Assembly: GCA_019637685.1 (NCBI GenBank)
Contig: JAHBVF010000001.1
Span: forward strand, 124,001-188,000
Reading direction: 5' to 3'
DNA: 64,000 nt
Source: Caldilineaceae bacterium
GTDB taxonomy: Bacteria > Chloroflexota > Anaerolineae > Caldilineales > Caldilineaceae
This document shows, piece after piece, positions 56,062-63,186 of this stretch (within the stretch, counting starts at the first letter, position 1; every line of letters begins with the position of its first letter). The notes below the pieces were generated by a model. The model was not told the DNA's origin. It was given only the letters and a program-made list of their open reading frames with translations, and ran no database searches. Both the position numbers and the translations under genes were made by a program.

Positions 56062-57425
56062 GAATTGGTGTTGATTTTGGCACAACCCATACCGCGGCCG
56101 CGCGGTATGACGGCCGTGTGATCTCTTTTGTCCCGCTGGACCCACAGAACAGCACCCCCCAGATGCTGCGCTCTTTGCTCTACATCGACCGCGCCCACCA
56201 GCACCGGCTGGGCGTAGATGCCGCGCGCACCTTTTTGGCGCAGGACACAGGCCGGGATGTCATTCTGGAGGACAAACTGGTGGGGACGATTGAAAATACC
56301 GTCGCCAGCCAGGAAGGCAGCGAACCCATCCACATTGTCTACGACGTGACCATTCAGGACGACGTGGGGGTGCGGGGGCGGCTGCTCCAATCCATCAAAA
56401 CCGGGCTGCGCTCCCGCAATTACACCGGCACAAATATCTTTGGCCGCTTTTACACGCTGGAAGAACTCATCGGGCTGATTCTGACCCACGTGCGCCAACA
56501 GGCCGAAATCACATTGGGCCAGGAAGTGCGGACAGCCACGCTGGGCCGTCCTGTCCATTTTTCCAACAACTCGACGGACGATAGCTACGCGGAGGATCGC
56601 CTGCGCCAGGCCGCGGGGATGGCCGGGTTTCAGGCGGTGGATTTTATGCCGGAGCCAGTGGCCGCGGCCCGTTTTTATCTGCAAGAAGCCCGGCCCAGAG
56701 AGCGGATATTTGTCTTCGACTTTGGCGGCGGAACCCTGGATTTTACGCTGATTGCCAGCCAGCGGGGGAAAAAGCCCTATGGCATTCTGGCTTCCCACGG
56801 CGTGGCTGTGGGCGGGGATGATCTGGACAGCGCGCTGATGCGGGGGCACGTGGCCCCTTTCTTCGGGACAGAATCGATTGTGGATGTGAACTACGACGGC
56901 GAAGCCATTCCCTTCCCCGTCGATATGGCCCGTCTGTTGGAGCAGTGGCAGACGATTCCTGTGCTCTCTCGCCCCCAACACAAAAAAGTGATCGACCGGG
57001 CCATTCGCTACAGCGAGGAGCCAGAACAGTTTCGCCGTTTGCACGCGCTGGTCACACAGAACTACGGTTTTGCCCTTTTTGAGCGCATCGAGCAGGCCAA
57101 GCGTGCCCTGTCGTCCGCTGATGTGGCCCGGATCAGCCTGGACGCGGGCGCGTTTCGCCTTTTCACATCTTTGCACCGTCGCCAGTTCAACCGGCTGATC
57201 CAGGACGAGCTGGCGACTGCCCGGCTGGGCGTGCGCCGCACCCTTTCGCTGGCGGGCGTATCCCCCGACAGCGTGGATGTGGCGGTGATGACCGGCGGCT
57301 CTTCGGCCATTCCCCTCTTTCAGCAGATGGTGGCAGCCGAATTGCCCGCTGCCCGTCTGGTCCAATCCGATGCCTTTGGCAGTGTGACCGCGGGGCTGGC
57401 CCTGGATGCCTATGAACGCAGCTAG
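56058..57425 (+). CDS. Short Hsp70-family protein, YegD-like
   Basis: A 455-residue actin-fold ATPase close to E. coli YegD in length and pattern. It has the Hsp70 nucleotide-binding motifs: phosphate 1 IGVDFGTTHTAAARYDG, phosphate 2 IFVFDFGGGTLDFTLI and adenosine VMTGGSSAIPLF, with FGSVTAGLAL at the end. It lacks the canonical C-terminal substrate-binding domain of DnaK, as YegD does. An inserted helical segment (YSEEPEQFRRLHALVTQN) is typical of the group. The ATG overlaps the peptidase stop (ATGA). Co-translation with a secreted peptidase and downstream of MoxR-VWA is unusual for a cytoplasmic Hsp70 relative; the target is unknown. Confidence 0.88.
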   Translation: MRIGVDFGTTHTAAARYDGRVISFVPLDPQNSTPQMLRSLLYIDRAHQHRLGVDAARTFLAQDTGRDVILEDKLVGTIENTVASQEGSEPIHIVYDVTIQDDVGVRGRLLQSIKTGLRSRNYTGTNIFGRFYTLEELIGLILTHVRQQAEITLGQEVRTATLGRPVHFSNNSTDDSYAEDRLRQAAGMAGFQAVDFMPEPVAAARFYLQEARPRERIFVFDFGGGTLDFTLIASQRGKKPYGILASHGVAVGGDDLDSALMRGHVAPFFGTESIVDVNYDGEAIPFPVDMARLLEQWQTIPVLSRPQHKKVIDRAIRYSEEPEQFRRLHALVTQNYGFALFERIEQAKRALSSADVARISLDAGAFRLFTSLHRRQFNRLIQDELATARLGVRRTLSLAGVSPDSVDVAVMTGGSSAIPLFQQMVAAELPAARLVQSDAFGSVTAGLALDAYERS

Positions 57426-57467
57426 AAAATCGGACGCTGCAAAATAGCGTTTCTCTCCTTTCCTCGT

Positions 57468-57473
57468 TATAAT
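57468..57473 (+). promoter_or_regulatory. Consensus -10 box upstream of the aminotransferase gene ilvE
   Basis: A perfect TATAAT lies 113 bases before the ilvE ATG in the gap after the Hsp70-like gene. No convincing -35 is found at the right distance (TAGCGT at 17 bases). Confidence 0.4.
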
Positions 57474-57585
57474 TAAGCAGTTCGGCTGTTCTAAAAGGCA
57501 AGCTGGACTTCTTACCAAACAGACACGCGCTTCCTCCCCACACAAACCGATTGCGCCTGTGTCACATCTGCGAAGGAGAAACCCG

Positions 57586-58515
57586 ATGGCGAAAATGCGT
57601 GCCGACTTCATCTGGATGAACGGCGAAATCATTCCGTGGGACCAGGCCCAAGTTCACGTATTTACCCACGCCCTGCACTACGGCAGCAGCACCTTCGAGG
57701 GCATTCGGGCCTACGAGACGCCCGGTGGCCCGGCCATCTTCCGCGGGCGCGAGCACTACGAGCGGCTGCTCTTTAGCTGCAAAGTCGCGCGCATTCCCTC
57801 GCCGCTGACGGTGGACGAGTGGATGGATGTGACGGTTCGTGTACTCCAGGCCAACAATCTGCGCAGTGCCTATGTGCGCCCGCTGGTCTTTCGGGGCTAC
57901 AACACCCTGGGCGTAGATGGCCGGGGCTGCCCGGTGGACGCGATTGTGGCAACGGTTCCCTGGGGACGCTATCTGGGCACGGATGCCATCGAAAACGGCA
58001 TTGACGTGCAGGTGAGCAGTTGGCGGCGTATGGCCCCCAATATGCTCAGCCCCATGGCGAAGATCGGCGGCCAGTACATTTCCAGCCAGAATATCGTCAT
58101 CGAAGCCAAGGACAACGGCTTTACCGAGGGCATCGCCCTGGACGGCAACGGCCAGATCAGCGAAGGCAGCGGCGAGAACATTTTCATCATCCACAAGGGC
58201 GTCCTCTACACCCCGCCCCTGTCCAGCAGCATTTTGGGCGGCATCACCCGGGACAGCGCCATCACCATTGCCCAGGATTTGGGCTACGAAGTGAAGGAAG
58301 CGTCTATGAGCCGGGAGATGCTCTATCTGGCCGACGAAATCTTCTTCACCGGAACCGCGGCGGAGATCACCCCTGTGCGCTCGGTGGACCGGATGCCTGT
58401 GGGCGACGGCAAGCGCGGCCCCATCACCAAAGCCGTGCAGGAAGTCTTCTTCGGTATTGTGGAAGACGGCGCGCCGGACAAGTGGAATTGGTTGACGCAT
58501 GTGAAGTTGGGTTAA
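57586..58515 (+). CDS. ilvE: Branched-chain amino acid aminotransferase
   Basis: A 309-residue fold-type IV PLP enzyme that makes or degrades Leu, Ile and Val by transamination with glutamate. Marks: FIWMNGEIIPWDQAQVHV, HYGSSTFEGIRAY, the PLP Lys K159 in SPMAKIGGQY, EGIALDGNGQISEGSGENIF and SSILGGITRDSAITIA near the cofactor phosphate, and EIFFTGTAAEITPVRSVD. The length equals the E. coli enzyme. AAGGAG stands 8-9 bases before ATG 57586. It is followed by a strong hairpin. Confidence 0.95.
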   Translation: MAKMRADFIWMNGEIIPWDQAQVHVFTHALHYGSSTFEGIRAYETPGGPAIFRGREHYERLLFSCKVARIPSPLTVDEWMDVTVRVLQANNLRSAYVRPLVFRGYNTLGVDGRGCPVDAIVATVPWGRYLGTDAIENGIDVQVSSWRRMAPNMLSPMAKIGGQYISSQNIVIEAKDNGFTEGIALDGNGQISEGSGENIFIIHKGVLYTPPLSSSILGGITRDSAITIAQDLGYEVKEASMSREMLYLADEIFFTGTAAEITPVRSVDRMPVGDGKRGPITKAVQEVFFGIVEDGAPDKWNWLTHVKLG

Positions 58516-58550
58516 TCTGACTTCGCAAAAAAATGCTGATTCGTAGAAAC

Positions 58551-58601
58551 GTGAAACGTAAAACGTGAGATCAGACAGTGATCTCACGTTTTACGTTTCA
58601 C
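58551..58601. terminator. Bidirectional terminator with a 23-bp perfect stem
   Basis: The arms 58551-58573 and 58579-58601 are exact complements (from GTGAAACG to GAGATCA) with a five-base loop; the pairing extends further with one mismatch. It lies between the convergent ilvE and fabH genes. The outer sequence is shared with the hairpin at 61204 and partly with 52412-52457. Confidence 0.75.
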
Positions 58602-58641
58602 GCTTCTATTGGAATCGTCTGAGCGATGCAGCGATCTTCCC

Positions 58642-59649
58642 TTACCTCGGACTCAACTCCAGCACTGCTGCCCCCCAGGTCAACCCCGCGCCAAAGGCCA
58701 CAAGCATCAGCCGATCCGTGGGCAGGATACGTCCGCTCTCCAGATTTTCGGTCAGGGCCAGGGGAATGGAAGCTGCTGAAGTGTTGGCGTAGCGGTCGAT
58801 ATTGACGACAAAGCGCTCCATTGGGAAATCCATCAGTTTGGCCGCGGTCTGGATGATGCGCAGGTTGGCCTGGTGGGGAATGATCCAATCGATGTCAGCC
58901 AGCGTCAACCCGGCTTTGGCCGCGGCCTGCTCGCAGGTCGGGCCGACGACCCGTGTGGCGAATTTGAAGACCTCCCGCCCATTCATCTGCACATATTGCT
59001 GGCGATTGTCCAGCACTTCCTGGCTGAAGGGCCGGGCCGAGCCGCCGCCGTGCATAATAATCTGCTCGCTCTGGCTGCCGTCCGAGCCGAGGACGAAACT
59101 GCGCAGTCCGCAGGAATGTTCTGTGGCCTGGATGACAACCGCGCCCGCGGCATCTCCAAAAAGCACGCACATGGAGCGATCCGTCCAGTCCACAAAGCGG
59201 CTGAGCAGTTCCACCCCAACGACGAGAATATTTCGATACGCGCCGCTGTGGATGAACTGATAGGCGGTGCTGAGCGCGTAGACAAAGCCCGTGCAGCCGG
59301 TGACGACGACAAACGCGGGCACGTCTGTCGCGCCCAGCGCGTGCTGCAACTGGCTGGAGACCGGCGGTGTGTGGTGATCCGGCGTGGAGGTGGCGACGAT
59401 TATCAGGTCCAGTTCGGTCGGCCCGATGCCGGCCTTGGCCAGCGCGGCCCGGCTGGCGTGGAGGGAAAGTGTGCAGGTCGTCTCGTCGGGCGCGGCAATG
59501 CGCCGCTCGCGGATGCCCGTGCGTTGCACGATCCATTCATCGCTGGTCTCCAGCGCCGCGGGCAGGTCGTGGTTGGTCAGCACCTTTTCGGGGACATACG
59601 CGCCCCAGCCGGTGATCTGCCCGTAGATGGGTTTGACGCGGTTGTTCAA
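58642..59649 (-). CDS. fabH: 3-oxoacyl-[ACP] synthase III
   Basis: A 335-residue condensing enzyme that starts fatty acid synthesis from an acyl-CoA and malonyl-ACP. The catalytic triad is C119 (VVTGCTGF), H259 (IIPHQANLRI) and N289 (DRYANTSAA). Also present are TSDEWIVQRTGIRERR near the N-terminus and LFGDAAGAVVIQ. The start is TTG 59649, with GGAG seven bases upstream; extending to a further start at 59763 would add 38 non-family residues. The proximity to ilvE fits branched-chain primers, but the genes are convergent. Confidence 0.94.
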   Translation of the reverse strand: MNNRVKPIYGQITGWGAYVPEKVLTNHDLPAALETSDEWIVQRTGIRERRIAAPDETTCTLSLHASRAALAKAGIGPTELDLIIVATSTPDHHTPPVSSQLQHALGATDVPAFVVVTGCTGFVYALSTAYQFIHSGAYRNILVVGVELLSRFVDWTDRSMCVLFGDAAGAVVIQATEHSCGLRSFVLGSDGSQSEQIIMHGGGSARPFSQEVLDNRQQYVQMNGREVFKFATRVVGPTCEQAAAKAGLTLADIDWIIPHQANLRIIQTAAKLMDFPMERFVVNIDRYANTSAASIPLALTENLESGRILPTDRLMLVAFGAGLTWGAAVLELSPR

Positions 59650-59795
59650 AGGGTTTCTCCTGGGGAATAGTGCTGCTTGCGCAGGGATATCTTCAGTGTA
59701 CTTGCTCCGCACACGGGCGTCAAACGCGAGTGGCAACCCACAATCATTGCAGGGGCGCGCCAAGAATGCTAGAATCGGACAAGCGAGATATACGG

Positions 59796-59823
59796 TTCAC
59801 GGGCTTTCCCACACAATTATAAA
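59796..59823 (+). promoter_or_regulatory. Putative promoter of the aminotransferase gene
   Basis: TTCACG (59796-59801) and TATAAA (59818-59823) are 16 bases apart, just upstream of the GAGGA ribosome-binding site and ATG 59843. The -10 is AT-rich and well placed, the -35 is weak. Confidence 0.35.
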
Positions 59824-59842
59824 TATACACGAGGATAAATCA

Positions 59843-61039
59843 ATGAAACTTGCCAAACAACTGGACAAACTGGGCACAGAGACTGCCTTTGCTGTCTCAG
59901 CCGCGGCCGCGGCCTGGGCGGCCAAAGGCCACAAAGTCTATCCCCTGCATTTGGGCGACATCAATCTGCCCACCCCGGCCAATATTGTGGAAGCCACGAA
60001 AAAGGCCCTCGCCGACGGCCACACGGGCTATTGCGCGGGCGCGGGCATTGCCCCCCTGCGCGCGGTGCTGGCCGAGGATGTGGGCAGCAAACGGGGCGTC
60101 CACTACAGCGCGGAGAGCGTCTCTGTTCAGCCCGGCGGCAAACCGGTCATCGGCAAATTTATCTCCGCGGTGATGAATCCCGGCGACGAAGTGCTCTACC
60201 CCAACCCCGGCTACCCCATCTACGAATCCCAGATCGAGTATCAGGGCGGCGTGGCTGTGCCCTACGGCTATGAGGAGACGTCCACGGGTTTCGCCCTGGA
60301 TTTGGACAGACTGAAGGCCAGTATCACCCCGCGCACGCGGGTTCTCATCTACAACAACTATCAGAATCCTCTGGGCGCGCAGTCCAGCCGGGCGGAGATG
60401 GAGGCTGTGGCCGAACTGGCCCTGGCCAATGACCTGTGGGTACTCAGCGACGACGCCTACTACGAAATGCGCTATGGCGGCGAAGCTCTGTCAATCGTCA
60501 ACCTGCCGGGGATGCAGGAGCGCACGGTGATTCTCTACACCTGTTCCAAGCGCTTTGCCATGACGGGCTGGCGGCTGGGCGCGGCCATTGGACCCAAGGC
60601 GGTCATTGATGTCTTTAATAAGCTGAACACCAATGCCGAATCCTGCACTACCCACTTCATCCAACAGGCAATGGTGGATGCCATTTCTGGCGACACCAGC
60701 GGCCCGGACGCAATTGTGGAAATCCTGCGCGCCCGGCGCGACGCGGCTGTGGCCGGTCTCAACGCCATCGACGGCATCTCCATCGCCGCGCCGGAGAGCA
60801 CCTTCTATCTCTTCCCGAATGTCTCCAAAGTGATGGAACGCAAGGGGCTGACCGACGTCAACGACCTGATGCGGGGTGCGCTGGAACAGACGGATGTCTC
60901 CTTCTGCACCCGCAAACACTTTGGCCGTCCCCTGCCGGGCAAGGAAAACAACTTCATCCGTCTGGCCTATTCGGGTATTTCGGTGGAGGACATCCAGACG
61001 GGGCTGGCGCGTTTGAAGGGGTATTTCGAGGCCGCGTAG
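59843..61039 (+). CDS. Aspartate-type (class I) aminotransferase
   Basis: A 398-residue fold-type I PLP enzyme. The N-terminal LHLGDINLPTPANIVEATKKAL and GHTGYCAGAGIAPLR form the substrate/PLP entry. Asn and Asp cofactor ligands lie in IYNNYQNPLGAQ and LSDDAYYEM, and the Schiff-base Lys is K236 in YTCSKRFAMTGWRLGAAIG. The C-terminal Arg lies in NFIRLAYSG. It belongs to the Asp/aromatic aminotransferase group; the exact amino acid is not predictable. GAGGA precedes ATG 59843. A repeat and a strong hairpin follow the gene. Confidence 0.92.
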   Translation: MKLAKQLDKLGTETAFAVSAAAAAWAAKGHKVYPLHLGDINLPTPANIVEATKKALADGHTGYCAGAGIAPLRAVLAEDVGSKRGVHYSAESVSVQPGGKPVIGKFISAVMNPGDEVLYPNPGYPIYESQIEYQGGVAVPYGYEETSTGFALDLDRLKASITPRTRVLIYNNYQNPLGAQSSRAEMEAVAELALANDLWVLSDDAYYEMRYGGEALSIVNLPGMQERTVILYTCSKRFAMTGWRLGAAIGPKAVIDVFNKLNTNAESCTTHFIQQAMVDAISGDTSGPDAIVEILRARRDAAVAGLNAIDGISIAAPESTFYLFPNVSKVMERKGLTDVNDLMRGALEQTDVSFCTRKHFGRPLPGKENNFIRLAYSGISVEDIQTGLARLKGYFEAA

Positions 61040-61056
61040 GAAACGAAGTGAAAGAT

Positions 61057-61189
61057 GACTCCACTGCAAAAAGGTTAATTTCACCGCGGAGGCGTAGCGT
61101 GCGCGGAGTTTCCCGGAGAGATTCAGGAGAAACCCCCGCGAAACTCCGCGTTCTCCGCGGTGGGTCGGTAGGCTTTTCGCAGTAGACTC
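61057..61189. repeat. Small inverted-repeat element related to a copy at 36.3 kb
   Basis: GACTCCACTGCAAAAAG (61057-61073) and CTTTTCGCAGTAGACTC (61173-61189) are imperfect inverted ends of a 133-bp element. The interior has CACCGCGGA pairing with TCCGCGGTG and a GGAGTTTC/GAAACTCC pair. The same left end, GACTCTACTGCAAAAAG followed by CACCGCGGAG, occurs at 36310. It is non-coding. Confidence 0.7.
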
Positions 61190-61203
61190 GAAAGATAGAA
61201 TGG

Positions 61204-61250
61204 GAAACGGGAAGGGTGAGATCGTTCAACGATCTCACCCTTCCCGTTTC
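61204..61250. terminator. Near-perfect 47-base palindrome between convergent genes
   Basis: Arms 61204-61226 and 61228-61250 are exact complements (from GAAACGGG to GAGATCGTT) around a single central base. It ends at the stop of the HD-domain gene and faces the aminotransferase gene, so it is a plausible two-way terminator. Confidence 0.7.
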
Positions 61251-61871
61251 TTATGTTTCTTCCTCCAGCCTTCGAATCGTCCCGGCCAGATTGCTGCGGG
61301 CCTGGGCTTCGTATTTCGCCTGAAAATAGGCCGTGGCGTAGATAGCGGGTCGATCCAAAAAACCGCGCAGGGTGGCTGCCCGCTTTTGCCGAAAGATCGG
61401 TTCGGGAACCCAGGCATACTCCTGGCGGATGGCCCGATTATCGGCGGCCCAGCGCACGGGTTCAGCACCCAAGCCGGCGAGGTCGATATCCACCATCCAC
61501 TGCTGGGGGGCAGCCAATTCGCCCGGCTGGTGACGGGTGGCGAGGATGAGCGCGATGACTGCTTCTGTCAATGCCGGGTCTGCCTGGCCGTGGGCGAGAA
61601 AATCGGCAGCCCATCCCGCGCTCTCCGCTTCGTTGCTGGTCGAGTGGGTGTCGTAGACCGCGTCGTGAAACCAGAGGGCCAGCTCAATCGGGTCTGGGTC
61701 GGGGATGTGGGCCGCGGCCGCGTTCATCTCGGCCAGGCAGTGGGCGATGTGGCGGTCGTTGTGATAGTGGCGGTCTGCTGCCGTGTAGACCAGCAACAGT
61801 CTGTCAAAAGTGGCCTGACTTGGCGGCAGATGCAGCCGGTCCATCAATGCCAACCAGCGGGTGGGATTCAA
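61251..61871 (-). CDS. Predicted metal-dependent HD-domain phosphohydrolase
   Basis: A 206-residue helical protein. The metal-binding HD pattern is visible: H in DRHYHNDRHIAHCL, the HD pair in LALWFHDAVYDTHS (His-Asp), then an EAVIALILATRHQ segment with a late His. This arrangement matches the group annotated as predicted metal-dependent HD superfamily phosphohydrolases (COG4339). The substrate is unknown, perhaps a nucleotide. The ATG overlaps the stop of the DUF3291 gene (61868-61871), so the two are coupled. Confidence 0.85.
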   Translation of the reverse strand: MNPTRWLALMDRLHLPPSQATFDRLLLVYTAADRHYHNDRHIAHCLAEMNAAAAHIPDPDPIELALWFHDAVYDTHSTSNEAESAGWAADFLAHGQADPALTEAVIALILATRHQPGELAAPQQWMVDIDLAGLGAEPVRWAADNRAIRQEYAWVPEPIFRQKRAATLRGFLDRPAIYATAYFQAKYEAQARSNLAGTIRRLEEET

Positions 61872-62359
61872 GGCGCGTCCCCATCAATAGCGCCATCGGC
61901 CTCGCGTACGTCAGGATCAAAAGGGGAGCGGAATGTGAAGGCGTTGGCCGTCACGCCGTGACGAGTCAATTGTTCCAGTCGTTCTTTGGCTTCTGCCACC
62001 GCAGGGATATGCCCGGCGGGAATCCACCAGAGAACCTGCATAGGCGTTTCTATCGGCTGGAACCACTCCTTGCGCTGGCGCAGAAAGTCCACGTGCGCGC
62101 TTTTGTAGACATAAGCCCGCAGCGCATGGATGGATTCCCAGACCGACATATTGACCAGCAGGTGGGGATCGTCAAAAGCCTGAATGTCTGTGGCGTTCCC
62201 GCTTTCGCTCTGCAAGCGCCAGACAAAACCATCGGCCGCGTCCGCCAGCGTATTTATCTCATCCAGCCCATTGACAAAACCGGCCATTTCCGGGCTGTCC
62301 AGGGGAAAGCGAACTGTGCCGATATTGAGTTGGGCCAGGTGAAAAGTAGCTGTTGACAT
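61868..62359 (-). CDS. DUF3291 family protein
   Basis: A 163-residue protein with the DUF3291 pattern: FHLAQLNIGTVRFPLDSP, MAGFVNGLDEINTLADAADGFVWRL, NMSVWESIHALRAYVYKSAH, FLRQRKEWF and VLWWIPAGHIPAVAEAKERL. The family has a ferredoxin-like, antibiotic-monooxygenase-like fold and no established function. It overlaps the HD gene by four bases and begins three bases after the DUF6504-like stop, so it sits in the middle of a tight leftward run. Confidence 0.85.
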   Translation of the reverse strand: MSTATFHLAQLNIGTVRFPLDSPEMAGFVNGLDEINTLADAADGFVWRLQSESGNATDIQAFDDPHLLVNMSVWESIHALRAYVYKSAHVDFLRQRKEWFQPIETPMQVLWWIPAGHIPAVAEAKERLEQLTRHGVTANAFTFRSPFDPDVREADGAIDGDAP

Positions 62360-62362
62360 CGG

Positions 62363-62629
62363 CTACACCAGATTGTCCAGCCAGGCCCGATGCAGCATCC
62401 AGCGGTCTGCTGCCGGGTCCCAGCGCAGTTCGTATTGGCTGTTGTCCACCGCTTTGATCAGAAAACAGCGCAGGCTTTTGCCCTCGACTCTCTCCTCCCA
62501 CTGGCGGCCCACATCCGACACATAGCGGGTCTGATCCCGCCAGACAAAGGAGGTGGGCCGGACTGAACCGGACGGCAACATCCGGACGAGCACGAGGACT
62601 TCTTCCTGCACAAGCACTTGGGTTGTCAT
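62363..62629 (-). CDS. Small protein resembling DUF6504
   Basis: An 88-residue protein of beta-strand character: VLVQEEVLVLVRMLPSG, RPTSFVWRDQTRYVSDVGRQWEER, LRCFLIKAVDNSQYELRWD and DRWMLHRAWLDNLV. The pattern of a Trp-Arg strand, a Trp-Glu turn and a YELR strand resembles DUF6504 proteins, which are small and uncharacterised. Start ATG 62629 (MTTQVLV), ten bases after the CinA-like stop. Weak family call. Confidence 0.65.
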   Translation of the reverse strand: MTTQVLVQEEVLVLVRMLPSGSVRPTSFVWRDQTRYVSDVGRQWEERVEGKSLRCFLIKAVDNSQYELRWDPAADRWMLHRAWLDNLV

Positions 62630-62639
62630 TGAAAAACTC

Positions 62640-63131
62640 CTATTTTGCCGCGAATTCCAGCAGCATTTGCAGGGCCAATTGGGCGCTGAGCAATTTGTTT
62701 CCACGCCGATCCGACGTCCAAACGACGCGCTCGGCCCGTTCGGTTCCGTCGGTAGCGCTCAGGTGCAGGTGGACCAGTCCTGTGGGCTTTTCGGCTGTGC
62801 CTCCCCCAGGCCCGGCGATTCCAGTGATGGCGACCGCCACATCCGCGGCATAGAGCGGCAGCGCGCCCTGGGCCATCTGGCGGGCTGTTTGCGCGCTCAC
62901 CGCGCCGAACGCCAGCAGAGTTTCGTGGGCCACGCCCAACAGCCGCTCTTTGGCCGCGTTGCTATAGACACCCGCACAGCCCACAAACCAGCCCGACGAG
63001 CCGGGGATTTCGGTGATCAGATGGCCCACCAGTCCACCTGTGCAGCTTTCCGCGGTGGCGGCCACCAGCCCGGCCTGGGCCAGCGCTTCTCCCACAGACC
63101 GGGCCAGGGGAATCAGATCAGTTTCTGTCAT
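62640..63131 (-). CDS. pncC: CinA C-terminal-domain protein (nicotinamide-nucleotide amidohydrolase PncC)
   Basis: A 163-residue stand-alone CinA C-terminal domain. PncC deamidates nicotinamide mononucleotide to recycle pyridine nucleotides. Marks are GLVAATAESCTGGLVGHLIT, GSSGWFVGCAGVYSNAAKERLLGV, TARQMAQGAL and ADVAVAITGIAGPGGGTAEKPTGLVHL, including the Ser-Lys type active-site residues (Ser in ESCTGG; Lys in AKERLLGV). It begins the small leftward run pncC, DUF6504-like, DUF3291, HD. Confidence 0.93.
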   Translation of the reverse strand: MTETDLIPLARSVGEALAQAGLVAATAESCTGGLVGHLITEIPGSSGWFVGCAGVYSNAAKERLLGVAHETLLAFGAVSAQTARQMAQGALPLYAADVAVAITGIAGPGGGTAEKPTGLVHLHLSATDGTERAERVVWTSDRRGNKLLSAQLALQMLLEFAAK

Positions 63132-63186
63132 CAGTAAAGCCTTTGCACTGGTGCAATTGGTTGCAATTGGTTAAGTTAGCCGGTGT

